DNA of 64,000 nt from Allostella vacuolata. Its GTDB lineage: Bacteria > Pseudomonadota > Alphaproteobacteria > ATCC43930 > Allostellaceae. Numbering within the stretch: position 1 is the first letter of the stretch; each line of letters starts with the position of its first letter. Shown here one piece after another: positions 23,965-34,155 of the stretch. Position numbers and translations under genes: made by a program. The DNA lies in NCBI GenBank assembly GCA_006739055.1, contig AP019702.1, positions 4,303,388-4,367,387 of the forward strand. Reading direction: 5' to 3'. The notes beneath the pieces were generated by a model. That model had not been told where the DNA came from. It did not search any database and worked only from the letters and a program-made list of their open reading frames with translations.

Positions 23965-26291
23965 ATGGGTCAGTTCGGCATGGGACAGGCGGTCCGGCGC
24001 GTCGAGGATGTGCGGCTGCTGATGGGCAATGGCCGCTATACCGACGACATCAGCCTGCCCCGCCAGACCGTCGCCCACATCCTGCGCAGCCCCCACGCCC
24101 ACGCCGTCATCCGCTCGATCGATACTACGGCCGCCAAGGGCGCGGCCGGGGTGCTGGGGGTCTTCACCAGCGCCGACCTGCGCGCCGACGGGGTGGGCGA
24201 CCTGCCCTGCCTCACGCCGCTGACGAACGTCGACGGCACGCCGTCGGTGTCGCCGCCGCGACCGGCGCTGGCCGACGGCAAGGTGCGCCATGTCGGCGAC
24301 GCCGTGGTGCTGATCGTCGCCGAGACCATGGCCCAGGCGCGCGATGCCGCGGAACTGGTGGAGATCGACTACGATCCCCTGCCCGCCGCGACCGACACCG
24401 CGACCGCGGGCGACCCGGGCCAGCCCCAGGTGTGGGACCAGGCCCCCGGCAACCTCTGCTTCGACTGGGCGCAGGGCGATGCGGAGGGGGTGGCCCAGGC
24501 CTTCGCCAAGGCCCACAAGACCGTATCCGTGGAGCTGGTCAACAACCGGCTGGTGGTGAACTCCATGGAGCCGCGCGGCGCCATCGGCGACTTCCAGAAG
24601 GGCGACGGCCGGTTCGTCCTCTACACCTCCTCGCAGGGGCCGCATCTGATCCGCTCGCAGCTGGCCGGGCAGATCTTCAAGGTGCCGGAGCACCGCGTCC
24701 GGGTGGTGACCCAGGATGTCGGCGGCGGCTTCGGGATGAAGATCTTCCTCTACCCCGAGCACGTGCTGGTGACCTGGGCCGCCAGGAAGGTCGGCCGGCC
24801 GGTCAAGTGGATCAGCGAGCGGCAGGAGGCCTTCCTTTCCGATACCCAGGGCCGCGACAACGTCACCAAGGCCGACCTGGCGCTCGACGCCGACGGCCGG
24901 TTCCTCGGCCTGAAGGTGGAGACGCGGGCCAACCTGGGCGCCCACCTGTCGAACTTCGCCCCGTTCATCCCGACGCTGGCCGGCACCGGCATGCTGGCCG
25001 GGGTCTATACGACGCCGATCATCCATGTCCGGGTGAAGGGCGTGTTCACCCACACCACGCCGATCGACGCCTATCGCGGCGCCGGTCGCCCCGAGGCGGC
25101 CTATCTGGTGGAGCGGCTGGCCGACCTCGCCGCCGACGCGCTGGGGCTGAGCCCGGCCGAGATCCGCCGCCGCAACTTCATTCCGTCCAGCCTGATGCCG
25201 TTCAAGACCGCGCTCGGCATCACCTATGATTCGGGCGAGTTCCGCCAGAACCTGGAGGACGCGCTGAAGCTCGGCGACTGGGACGGGTTCGAGGCGCGCC
25301 GGGCGGAATCGGCCCGGGCCGGCAAGCTGCGCGGCATCGGCCTTTCGACCTATATCGAGCAGTGCGGCGGCGGCGAGGACGAGGCGGCCACCGTGCGCTT
25401 CGACCCCTCCGGGTCGGTCACGGTCCTGGTCGGCAACCAGTCGAACGGCCAGGGCCACGAGACCGCCTACGCCCAGCTGGTCGCCGACGCGCTGTCGGTG
25501 CCGTTCGAGAGCATCCGGGTGATGCAGGGCGATTCGGACGTGGTCTATTTCGGCCGCGGCACCGGCGGATCGCGCGCCCTGCCGGTCGGCGGCTCGGCGG
25601 TGCAGCGGGCGGTGGAGAAGATCATCGAGAAGGCCAAGAAGGTCGCCGCCCACATGATGGAGACGGCCGCCGCCGACATCGAGTTCAAGGACGGCGTGTT
25701 CCAGATCGCCGGCACCGATCGCAAGGTCGGCATCCAGGAGGTGGTCGAGACCGCGTTCAACCCGGATGCGCTGGGCGACGTCGAGCCGGGCCTGTCGGAG
25801 GTCGCCCATTTCGCGCCCGCCGGCGCCACCTTCCCCAATGGCTGCCATGTCTGCGAGCTGGAGATCGACCGGGATACCGGCGGCATCGAGATCGTGCGCT
25901 ACACGGTGGTCGACGATTTCGGCCGGGTGGTGAACCCGATGATGCTGGCGGGCCAGGTGCATGGCGGCATCGCCCAGGGCGTCGGCCAGGCCCTCTACGA
26001 GTCGACCGTCTACGACGCCGGGTCGGGGCAGCTGGTCACCGGCTCCCTGATGGACTACGCCCTGCCGCGGGCCGACAACCTGCCGATGGTGCAGTTCGCC
26101 TGGAACGTGGTGCCGTGCCTCAACAACCCGCTCGGCGTGAAAGGGTCGGGCGAGGCGGGGGCGATCGGGGCGCCGCCCGCGGTCATCAATGCCATCGTCA
26201 ACGCCCTGCGCCACCTGGGCGTGACGCATGTCGACATGCCGGCCACGCCGCAGCGGATCTGGTCGATCCTGCAGAACGCGAAGCAGGCGGC

Positions 26292-26295
<4 letters not shown>
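23965..26295 (+). CDS. Molybdenum hydroxylase large subunit, CoxL-like form II
   Basis: A 776-residue protein of the xanthine oxidase/CO dehydrogenase large-subunit family. The N-terminal a/b hammerhead spans about 1-120 ([14 protein letters not shown]). The Moco domain includes DVGGGFGMK, the active-site loop AYRGAGR (form II; true CO dehydrogenases have AYRCSFR) and the catalytic Glu in [15 protein letters not shown]. It is therefore likely an aldehyde, purine or N-heterocycle hydroxylase rather than CO dehydrogenase. The FAD and 2Fe-2S subunits that normally accompany it are not in the window. ATG 23965 was chosen for its GAGGAGCGG site; ATG 23950 would add five residues. Confidence 0.9.
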
Positions 26296-27110
<815 letters not shown>

Positions 27111-27176
27111 CGCGGTGCGGTTCGTGCATCGCCCGGCTCTACTGGACCCGGCCCTATTGGACAAGGAGGTCGAGGC

Positions 27177-27818
27177 ATGACCGGCATCATCGTCGCCGTC
27201 GCCCAGCAGAAGGGCGGGGCCGGCAAGACCACCTTCACCGCCCACCTCGCCGCCGCCTGGACCAAGGCCGGGCACAAGGTGGCCCTGGTCGACGTCGACC
27301 CGCAGGGCAGCCTGACCGCCTGGGGGGCGCTGCGCGCCAGCCAGGGCGACCGATGGCCGGCAATCCCGGTCGAGACCGCCAGCGGCTGGCGGGCGGATAC
27401 GGTCGCCGGCAAGCTGGCCGCCCGCTACGACCTGATCCTGGTCGACACGCCCCCGCACGGCGAGATCGACACGAGGTCCGTGGTGCGCGCCGCCCGGCTG
27501 GTCGTGGTGCCGGTGCAGCCGACCCCACTCGACGTATGGGCGACCAAGCCGACGCTGGCGCTCGCCGCGGCGGAGAACCGGGCGGTGCTGGTGGTCCTGA
27601 ACCGGGTGCCGCCGCGGGCGACCATGACCGAGGCGATGCGGGCACAGATCCTGGCCCAGGGGGCCGGCCTGGCCAAGGCCGCGCTCGGCAGCCGGGTCGC
27701 CTTCGCCAGCGCCTTCGGCGAAGGGGCGACCGCGATCGAGCTTTCGCCCGGCAGCCGCGCCGCGCTGGAAACGGCCGCGGTCGCCCGCGAGGTCCTGGCG
27801 GCCGCCCGCAAGGCATAG
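27177..27818 (+). CDS. Orphan ParA-family ATPase
   Basis: A 213-residue ATPase with the deviant Walker A box QQKGGAGKTT (residues about 9-18), DVDPQGS (A') and LILVDTPPHGE (Walker B). The size and the absence of an N-terminal HTH place it with small orphan ParA/MinD-type proteins that position cellular cargo. No ParB or parS-like site is near, so it is not an evident chromosome or plasmid partition system. It follows cysQ by 66 bases and has a GGAGG ribosome site. Confidence 0.85.
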   Translation: MTGIIVAVAQQKGGAGKTTFTAHLAAAWTKAGHKVALVDVDPQGSLTAWGALRASQGDRWPAIPVETASGWRADTVAGKLAARYDLILVDTPPHGEIDTRSVVRAARLVVVPVQPTPLDVWATKPTLALAAAENRAVLVVLNRVPPRATMTEAMRAQILAQGAGLAKAALGSRVAFASAFGEGATAIELSPGSRAALETAAVAREVLAAARKA

Positions 27819-27834
27819 AGCGCGGCGGCGGCCG

Positions 27835-28608
27835 TCAGCACCGCCGCCAGGGCAGGATCCAGCCGGCGCCGTCATGGGTCCCGGCCAGCGCCTCGATCCG
27901 ATAGACCCGGGCCAGCGCCGCCGCCGTCAGCACCGATGCCGGCGCCCCGGCCGCGACCATGCGCCCGGCATCCATCAGCGCGACCTGGTGGGCGAAGCGC
28001 GCCGCCAGCGCCAGGTCGTGCAGCACCGCCACCACCGCGCGGCCCGCATCGGCCTCGGCCCGCAGGACCTCCATCACCTGGATCTGATGGTAGGGGTCGA
28101 GCGCCGCGGTCGGCTCGTCGACGACCAGCAGGGCCGCATCCTGGGCGAGCGCCCGGGCGAGCAGCACCCGGGCCCGCTCGCCGCCCGACAGGCGATCGAC
28201 CGGGCGGCCGGCGAGCGCGGCCACGTCGGCCGCCGCCATCGCCCGCCCGATGGCCGCGCGGTCGGCTGCGCTTTCCCCGCCGGCGAAGGTCCGGTGCGGC
28301 AGGCGGCCGAGCGCGACCACGTCGCGGGCCGCCAGGCCCCAGGCGACGTCGCGCTGCTGCGGCAGGTAGGCGACGGTGCGCGCCCGGACCTCGGCCGGCA
28401 TCCGCCGCAGGTCCTGGCCGCCCACCCGGATCCCGCCCTGCCAGGCGGCGGTGCCTGCGATCGCCCGCAGGAGCGAGGTCTTGCCGGCGCCGTTGGGCCC
28501 GACCAGCGCCGTCAGGCAGCCGGCCGGGACCGCGAGGCTGGCGTCATGCACCACCGGCCGCCCACCGAGGACGACCGAGACGCGATCGACCGCGAGGAGG
28601 GGGGTCAT
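27835..28608 (-). CDS. ABC transporter ATPase of metal-chelate importer (BtuD/HmuV/FecE type)
   Basis: A 257-residue ATPase with Walker A GPNGAGKTS, signature LSGGERARVLLARALAQ, Walker B LLVVDEPTAALD and switch His in VLHDLALAARFAHQ. It partners with the FecCD-type permease whose gene stop it overlaps (28605-28608, ATGA). The family imports vitamin B12, heme or ferric siderophores; the sequence alone does not decide among them. It is convergent with the ParA gene. Confidence 0.9.
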   Translation of the reverse strand: MTPLLAVDRVSVVLGGRPVVHDASLAVPAGCLTALVGPNGAGKTSLLRAIAGTAAWQGGIRVGGQDLRRMPAEVRARTVAYLPQQRDVAWGLAARDVVALGRLPHRTFAGGESAADRAAIGRAMAAADVAALAGRPVDRLSGGERARVLLARALAQDAALLVVDEPTAALDPYHQIQVMEVLRAEADAGRAVVAVLHDLALAARFAHQVALMDAGRMVAAGAPASVLTAAALARVYRIEALAGTHDGAGWILPWRRC

Positions 28609-29588
28609 CCGCGACCCAGCCGGAACAGGAGGGCCAGGAAGAACGGGGCCCCGACCAGCGCGGTGACGACGCCCAGATGGAGCTCGATCGCGGTCGGCAC
28701 CAGGCGGACCAGGATGTCGGCCGCGACCACCAGGATGGCGCCGGCCAATGCGCTCGGCAGCAGCAGGGCGGACGGCCGGTGCCGGCAGAGCGGGCGCAGC
28801 AGGTGCGGCACCACCAGCCCGACGAAGCCGATCGACCCCGCGACCGATACCGCAGCACCCACCGCCAGCGCCGTGCCGGCGACCACCCGCGCCTGGAGCC
28901 GGCCAACTCGGACGCCGAGGCTGGCCGCCGTCTCCTCGCCGAGCGACAGGGCGTCCAGGCCGCGGCCGCCGGCCAGCAGCATGGCACCACCCAGGATCAT
29001 CAGCGGAGCGGCGTACAGGACGTCGTCGCGGCTGCGGTCGCGCACCGATCCCAGCAGCCAGAACAGCATCTCGGACAGGGCATAGGGGTTGGGCGCGAGG
29101 TTGAGGGCGAGCGCGGTGAGCGCGACCGCGAAGCTGGAGACGGCGACGCCGGCCAGCACCAGCGACAGCATGCCGGCCGCCCGTCCGGCCAGCGCCAGCA
29201 CCAGGATCGCGGCGAGCCCCGCCCCGGCCATGCCGGACAGGGGCAGGGCCGGCGGCCAGGCCGCGGCCATTCCGAAATAGAGCGCCAGCACCGATCCCAG
29301 CCCGGCACTGGCAGAGATGCCGACCACCCCCGGCTCGGCCAGCGGGTTGCGCAGCAGGCCCTGCAGGGCCGCCCCCGACAGCCCCAGCGTCGCCCCGACG
29401 CCGATCGCCAGCAGCGTGCGCGGCAGGCGGATCTCCTGCACCAGCGGCCCGGCCCGGCCCTGGCCGAAGAGGCCCGCCACCAGCTCCGGCCAGGGCAGCG
29501 GGACGTATCCGGTGGCGAGGCTGGCCAGCGCCGCCGCCAGCAGCGCCGCCGACAGGCCGGCCAGCAACGCTGACCTAGACGGCGACAA
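28605..29588 (-). CDS. FecCD-family permease of metal-chelate importer
   Basis: A 327-residue inner-membrane protein with about ten hydrophobic helices. Family motifs are RLPRTLLAIGVGATLGLSGA, ALQGLLRNPLAEPGVVGISA and GSIGFVGLVVPHLLRPLCRH, as in BtuC, FhuB and HmuU. It works as a homodimer with the ATPase encoded just downstream and the binding protein encoded 75 bases upstream. Confidence 0.9.
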   Translation of the reverse strand: MSPSRSALLAGLSAALLAAALASLATGYVPLPWPELVAGLFGQGRAGPLVQEIRLPRTLLAIGVGATLGLSGAALQGLLRNPLAEPGVVGISASAGLGSVLALYFGMAAAWPPALPLSGMAGAGLAAILVLALAGRAAGMLSLVLAGVAVSSFAVALTALALNLAPNPYALSEMLFWLLGSVRDRSRDDVLYAAPLMILGGAMLLAGGRGLDALSLGEETAASLGVRVGRLQARVVAGTALAVGAAVSVAGSIGFVGLVVPHLLRPLCRHRPSALLLPSALAGAILVVAADILVRLVPTAIELHLGVVTALVGAPFFLALLFRLGRG

Positions 29589-29663
29589 GGGGGCTGCCCT
29601 GCGGTCGCGACGCGGCTGCGGCCCCGGGATGCATGGCCGCAGACCGATCCGGCCGACGGCGAC

Positions 29664-30500
29664 TCATCCCCGGCCCTCTGCGGCCAGATCCCGGAGCCGC
29701 CCCACGGCGCCGGCCATCCACGGCCCGGGACAGAGCCAATCGGCGGTCGGCACGGCCGCCACCCGCATCGGCGGGGAAAGCCGGGCGAGCGCCGGATGGA
29801 CCAGGAGCGCCTGGGCGCGCGACGATTTCTCCGCCATGTAGTCCTCGAGCAGCAGCAGGTCGGGCGGCCGGGCCACCAGCCGCTCCAGCGGCATCGTCCC
29901 CCAGGCGCCGATGCCGGCCCGGGCGGCCGCGTTGTCGAGCCCGGCCGCCGCAAGCCCGGCATCGCTCAGCGTGCCGCGGCCGGAGACGAAGCCGTTCGGC
30001 CGCCAGACCAGCGCGCTGGCGGTCGGCGGCCCGGCCGGCACGCGGAAGGCAGCCCGCATCTCCGCCGCCAGGCGCCGGCCGCGCGGCCCGTGCCCCAGCG
30101 CCTCGGCGACGGCGACCGTCATTCGCGCGACGCCCTCCACATCGTCCGGCGACGGCAATGCCATGACCCGGAACCCCATTCGCTCCAGCAGCGCGTTCGT
30201 CTTGCGCTGCTGGTGCGCGCCCGAGAGCACGAGATCGGGCGCGAGGCGCAGCACCTCCTCCGCGGTGCCGCGCACCGTCGGCATGCCCGCGGCCTCGCCA
30301 TGCATGGCCGACAGCGCGGGGTCGGCGGCGAGCGGCCCGATGGCCAGGATCTGGGCCCGGTCGGCCAGGGCGAGCGCCAGCTGGTCGGCGCACAAGTTGA
30401 TGCTGACCACCGTCGGCAAGGCGATGGCGGGGCTTGCCGCCATCAGGACAGCACCCATGGCGGCGGGACCCGAGAGGCGGCGGCGGATGGATGATCGCAT
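29664..30500 (-). CDS. Periplasmic binding protein of metal-chelate importer (BtuF/FecB-like)
   Basis: A 278-residue protein with an N-terminal signal (SGPAAMGAVLMAASPAIALP). The fold of class III (cluster A-II) binding proteins is shown by VVSINLCADQLALALADRAQ, then LRLAPDLVLSGAHQQ and LVARPPDLLLLEDYM. It begins the three-gene importer operon. The motif INLCADQLA is frequent in alphaproteobacterial BtuF-like proteins, but no TonB receptor or cobalamin riboswitch is seen beside it, so the ligand (B12, heme or siderophore) stays open. ATG at 30500. Confidence 0.82.
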   Translation of the reverse strand: MRSSIRRRLSGPAAMGAVLMAASPAIALPTVVSINLCADQLALALADRAQILAIGPLAADPALSAMHGEAAGMPTVRGTAEEVLRLAPDLVLSGAHQQRKTNALLERMGFRVMALPSPDDVEGVARMTVAVAEALGHGPRGRRLAAEMRAAFRVPAGPPTASALVWRPNGFVSGRGTLSDAGLAAAGLDNAAARAGIGAWGTMPLERLVARPPDLLLLEDYMAEKSSRAQALLVHPALARLSPPMRVAAVPTADWLCPGPWMAGAVGRLRDLAAEGRG

Positions 30501-30550
30501 CGCGGAAATCGCCTCGATCCTGGACGGCGGCGCGGACTGGGGCAACGCCG

Positions 30551-30595
30551 CCCGTGTATGGCAGGCCCGTCTATAGCAGGCCGGTCTATAACAGG
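30551..30595. repeat. Three tandem 15-base repeats in a divergent intergenic region
   Basis: CCCGTGTATGGCAGG, CCCGTCTATAGCAGG and CCGGTCTATAACAGG follow one another without spacers (30551-30565, 30566-30580, 30581-30595). They lie between the importer operon (minus) and opgC (plus), where both promoters should be. The shared core STCTATARCAGG contains -10-like TATA steps. They may be binding sites for a regulator or a simple slippage array. Confidence 0.75.
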
Positions 30596-30692
30596 CCCGG
30601 GCGGCGGGCCCGAAGCCCCTTCGCGGGCCGGGATTGCCGCGGCCGGGCGCGGGCGCCATATTGCCGCCCGACGCTTGAGCCGGAGCGGCCCC

Positions 30693-31841
30693 ATGGCGAA
30701 AGCCGCAGACACCCGAGATCGAGACCTCCGGCTGGACTTCTTCCGCGGCCTCGCCCTGTGGTTCATTTTTCTGAACCACATGCAATATAATGTGCTGACG
30801 TGGGCGACCAATCGGAACTACGGTTTCAGCGATGCTACGGAGATCTTCGTCTTCATCTCCGGTTACTCGGCGGCCATCGCCTATGGGGCGGCGATGGAGC
30901 GACAGGGATTCGTACTCGCCGCGGCCCGCATCTTGCGTAGGGTATGGCAGATCTATGTCGCCCACCTGATGCTCTTCCTCGCCTTCACGGCCGAAATCGC
31001 CTTCCTGGCGCTACGCTTCGACAACCAGATGTTTGTCGAAGAAATGAACGTTCTCACTTTTCTCGACGAGCCGCACGTCACCCTGATCCAGGCGCTTCTC
31101 TTGAAGTTCCGGCCGGTCAACATGGACGTGCTGCCGCTGTACATCGTGCTGCTGGCGGCGTTTCCGGCCGTGCTGTGGGCGGTGATGCGAAAGCCGCTGG
31201 CGGTCATGCTGGCCTCGCTCGTGCTCTATGTGGCCGCCCGCCGCTACGGCTGGAACCTGCCGAACTATCCGGGCGACGCCGGCTGGTTCTTCAACCCGTT
31301 CACCTGGCAGGTGCTATTCGTGATGGGCGCGGTGGCGACCCGCATGCCGGCCCTGCTCGCCTGGCTCGGCCGCCAGGAGCGCTGGCTCGCACCGCTGGCG
31401 GTGGTCTACCTGGCCTTCGCCCTGTGGGTCGCGCTCAGCTGGAACGTGACCGCGCTCGACGGCACCGTGCCCCCGTGGCTCGCGCGCCTGCTCTATCCGA
31501 TCGACAAGACGCTGCTGGACCCGCTGCGCGCCCTCCACTTCCTCGCGCTGGCCTACCTGACCGCGCGATGGGTCGGTCCGCAGGCGGCATTCCTGTCGTC
31601 CCGCCTTGCCCGGCCATTGGTGATCTGCGGCCAGCACAGCCTCGCCGTCTTCTGCGTCGGCACCTTCCTGTCGTTCACCGGGGAGTTCGTGCTGCTGGAG
31701 CTGGACGGGTCGCTCGCCACCCAGATCGCGGTCGGGTGCGCGGGCTTCGTGCTGATGACGCTGCTGGCAGCCGTGCTCGGCTGGTACAAGGCCGCCGACA
31801 AGGCCAGCGCCCGGCAGCCCCGGCTGGCGGCGGCGGAATGA
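30693..31841 (+). CDS. opgC: OpgC-family membrane acyltransferase
   Basis: A 382-residue integral membrane protein with about ten hydrophobic helices. The start (RDLRLDFFRGLALWFIFLNH; SDATEIFVFISGYSAAIAYG) is the defining region of the OpgC family (PF10129), relatives of acyltransferase-3 enzymes that transfer succinyl or other acyl groups to osmoregulated periplasmic glucans. The opgGH synthesis genes are not in the window, so the acceptor could be another surface glycan. The stop overlaps the next gene (ATGA at 31838-31841), and base composition in the first 350 bases is lower in GC than its surroundings. Confidence 0.88.
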   Translation: MAKAADTRDRDLRLDFFRGLALWFIFLNHMQYNVLTWATNRNYGFSDATEIFVFISGYSAAIAYGAAMERQGFVLAAARILRRVWQIYVAHLMLFLAFTAEIAFLALRFDNQMFVEEMNVLTFLDEPHVTLIQALLLKFRPVNMDVLPLYIVLLAAFPAVLWAVMRKPLAVMLASLVLYVAARRYGWNLPNYPGDAGWFFNPFTWQVLFVMGAVATRMPALLAWLGRQERWLAPLAVVYLAFALWVALSWNVTALDGTVPPWLARLLYPIDKTLLDPLRALHFLALAYLTARWVGPQAAFLSSRLARPLVICGQHSLAVFCVGTFLSFTGEFVLLELDGSLATQIAVGCAGFVLMTLLAAVLGWYKAADKASARQPRLAAAE

Positions 31842-32587
31842 GACCCCCTCTCCTGCCGGTGATGGCCGCGCTCGCCCTGCTGCTGGCGTCGGCGACCCCG
31901 TCGGCCGCCGGCAAGCTCGAATGCCAGGCACCGGAGAGCGCGCTGGAAACCGCGGGCGAACTGCCGCGGGTCGCCGCCGCACGGCGGCAAGGCCAGGCGA
32001 TCCGCGTGACCATCATCGGCTCCGCCTCGACCGGCGGCGCCGGGACCAGCGGGCCCGGCAAATCCTATTCCGCCAAGCTCTCGGCAGCGATGACCAAGCG
32101 GCTGGGCGTGCCGGTCACGGTCGACACCCACGGCCGGCGCGGCTGGACCACCGCGCAGATGGTGGAAGAGATGCCGGACCTCGTCGCCGCCGACCAGCCG
32201 CACCTGGTGATCTGGCAGACCGGCACCGTGGATGCGGTGCGCGAGGTGTCTCCGGAAGCGTTCGGCGCAGCCCTGCTCAAGGGCGCCGAGGCCTTGAAGC
32301 GGGCCCGGGTCGACGTCCTGCTGATGGACATGCAGTTCAGCCCGATCGGCGCCCGGCTGATCGATTTCACGCCCTATCTCGAGTACATGAACTGGGTTGC
32401 CGCCGGCACGGACAGCCCGATCTTCCATCGGCACGCGGTCATGCGCGCCTGGTTCGAGGAGGAGCGCTTCGGCGCCCCCGGCAGGGCCAAGGCCGAGCAG
32501 GAAAGCTTTGCCGACAATGTCCACGCCTGTCTTGCAGAGCTGCTCGCCCGTGTCATCCACACCGTCCAAGATGCCACCCCCCGCTAG
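31838..32587 (+). CDS. Periplasmic SGNH-hydrolase-like protein with degenerate active site
   Basis: A 249-residue secreted protein: signal peptide (MRPPLLPVMAALALLLASAT, cleavage near PSAAG) then an SGNH-like fold. Block I reads IIGSASTGGAG; aligned to GDSxSxG the nucleophile position is Ala63. Block III reads WQTGTVDA, without the usual Asn, while the block V Asp-x-x-His pair is kept (FADNVHACL). It may thus be a pseudoenzyme that binds rather than cleaves, or it may use the neighbouring Ser. It is translationally coupled to opgC and followed by a complete SGNH paralogue, which suggests joint work on an acylated glycan. Confidence 0.75.
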   Translation: MRPPLLPVMAALALLLASATPSAAGKLECQAPESALETAGELPRVAAARRQGQAIRVTIIGSASTGGAGTSGPGKSYSAKLSAAMTKRLGVPVTVDTHGRRGWTTAQMVEEMPDLVAADQPHLVIWQTGTVDAVREVSPEAFGAALLKGAEALKRARVDVLLMDMQFSPIGARLIDFTPYLEYMNWVAAGTDSPIFHRHAVMRAWFEEERFGAPGRAKAEQESFADNVHACLAELLARVIHTVQDATPR

Positions 32588-33356
32588 ACTCCGCGGCCCC
32601 CTGGCCGGCCGCCGGTTTGCCGCGTTCCTGATGGCCGCGTTCCTGATCGCCGCCGCCGCGCCCGCCGGCGCCTGGAGCACGGACGAATGCGACGTCCCCG
32701 AGGATCTGCTGCGGCTGGACGCGCCGCTGCCGCGGACGGCCGCCCGGCTGGTCCCGGGCGGCACCCTGACGATCGTCACGATCGGCTCGTCGTCGACCTT
32801 CGGGGCCGGGGCCAGCGACCCGAAGATGGCCTACCCCAGCCGGCTCAAGCGCATGCTCGCGGCCGAATTCCCGCAGACCCGGATCCGCGTGATGAACCGG
32901 GGCGTCAACGGCGAGGTGGTTGCGGACATGCTGGCGCGCTGGGAGCGCGACGTGACGGCACTGGCCCCGGACCTCGTCATCTGGCAGGTCGGCGCCAACT
33001 CCGCCCTGCGGGCCGCCAGGCTCGGCGACTATGCCGAGAAGCTGCGCGACGGCGTCGCCCGGACGCGCGCCATCGGCGCCGAGATGATCCTGATGGACCC
33101 GCAATACGCCCCCAAGGTCCTGGAAAGGCCGATCGCCGCTTCGGTGCTGATCGCGACCGACCAGGTGGCCCGCCAGACCGGGGTCGGCCTCTTCCGCCGC
33201 TTCGACATCATGCGGCACTGGGTGCAGGGCGGGGTGCTCACCTTTCCCGTCCTGCTCGATACCGACCTCCTGCACCTCAACGACCGCGGCTATGCCTGCG
33301 TCGCCGCCGCCCTGACGGACTCCATCATCCACGCCACCCGGCCGCTGACGGACTAG
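32571..33356 (+). CDS. Periplasmic SGNH/GDSL hydrolase-like protein
   Basis: A 261-residue protein with a signal peptide (RFAAFLMAAFLIAAAAPAGA). SGNH blocks are intact: block I VTIGSSSTFGAG with nucleophile Ser74, block II RVMNRGVNGEV (Gly), block III WQVGANSA (Asn), block V DTDLLHLND (Asp and His). It is likely an esterase or an acyltransferase partner acting on glycans. The start ATG lies 17 bases inside the previous gene. It is about 30 percent similar by eye to its upstream neighbour, so the pair looks like an old tandem duplication. Confidence 0.82.
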   Translation: MPPPARLRGPLAGRRFAAFLMAAFLIAAAAPAGAWSTDECDVPEDLLRLDAPLPRTAARLVPGGTLTIVTIGSSSTFGAGASDPKMAYPSRLKRMLAAEFPQTRIRVMNRGVNGEVVADMLARWERDVTALAPDLVIWQVGANSALRAARLGDYAEKLRDGVARTRAIGAEMILMDPQYAPKVLERPIAASVLIATDQVARQTGVGLFRRFDIMRHWVQGGVLTFPVLLDTDLLHLNDRGYACVAAALTDSIIHATRPLTD

Positions 33357-33413
33357 GAAGACCCCGCCGAGTATTGGCAGGCCAGGGATCCCGCGAGGTC
33401 CTATCGATTCCAG

Positions 33414-33439
33414 GGAACATGCATCGGCCCTGCGGAGTT
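33414..33439 (+). promoter_or_regulatory. Candidate EcfG (general stress sigma factor) promoter
   Basis: GGAAC (33414-33418), 17 bases, then AGTT (33436-33439) resembles the alphaproteobacterial EcfG promoter (GGAAC-N16/17-CGTT). It lies about 65 bases before the envelope protein gene at 33506. The -10 element has one mismatch. The call is an inference from pattern and spacing only. Confidence 0.35.
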
Positions 33440-33505
33440 CAAGGGATATACGGTCGGCGACTTCGCCGGCCTGCTCCAAGAGCAACTCCCTTTTCGAGGT
33501 GTCCG

Positions 33506-34111
33506 ATGAAGATCCAGCTCGCTGCGGCGACGGCCGCGATCGCTTTGCTTGTCGGCGCGCCGGCAATCGCCGACCCGGCCTTTGATCCGGTGCTGGGTAC
33601 CAACGCCAACGCCAACGATCCCGTGATGAGCCGGCCGGGCGCGCCGTCGTCGGGTGAGCGCTCGAACGATTCGGGCGAGGGCATGCCGCCGCACTCGCCG
33701 GGTGTCGCCTCCTCCAGCGGCACCTACTATGCGCCGGACACCCGGCCCACCTACTATACCCAGCCGACCTATTACGTGCCCGCGCAGCCGGTCTACTACA
33801 ACCAGCCGGTGACGGTGGTCACGCCCGGCCCGGTGATGACGTCCACGGTCGTCACGTCCGGCGCCAGCATCAACGGGCTGGTCGGGTCCGAGGTGACCGA
33901 CATGTACGGCAACCGCGTCGGGCAGCTGATGGACATCCAGATCATGCCCGATCGCCGCGCCATCGCCGTGATCGGGCTCGGCTCCTGGCCGGGCCAGGTC
34001 GATCGCACGATCGCGCTGCCGCTCGACCGGATGCACCATTCGACCCCGGGCCGCCTTGCCTACGCGGCGACGGCGGACCAGATCCGCGCGGTCCCGACCT
34101 ACTCCCGCTAG
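33506..34111 (+). CDS. Secreted PRC-barrel-like protein with Tyr-rich linker
   Basis: A 201-residue exported protein. The signal peptide is MKIQLAAATAAIALLVGAPA. Then comes a disordered, Tyr/Pro-rich stretch (about 75-105) with repeated 'PTYYxxPxYY' units. The C-terminal domain begins at about 118 (INGLVGSEVTDMYGNRVGQL, then MDIQIMPDRRAIAVIGLG) and looks like a PRC-barrel fold. Such proteins are common in alphaproteobacterial stress regulons; a possible EcfG promoter precedes it and a strong terminator follows, so it is probably a monocistronic unit. Confidence 0.75.
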   Translation: MKIQLAAATAAIALLVGAPAIADPAFDPVLGTNANANDPVMSRPGAPSSGERSNDSGEGMPPHSPGVASSSGTYYAPDTRPTYYTQPTYYVPAQPVYYNQPVTVVTPGPVMTSTVVTSGASINGLVGSEVTDMYGNRVGQLMDIQIMPDRRAIAVIGLGSWPGQVDRTIALPLDRMHHSTPGRLAYAATADQIRAVPTYSR

Positions 34112-34155
34112 GCCGGCCGGCGGTCCCGGACCCTGCGCAAGGGCCCGGCACGAAG

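Noticed and set aside
30501-30692. Cobalamin riboswitch upstream of the BtuF-like gene
   Set aside because: I looked for the B12-box pattern (GCCACTG and neighbours) in the minus-strand leader and found none; the region holds only the tandem repeats.
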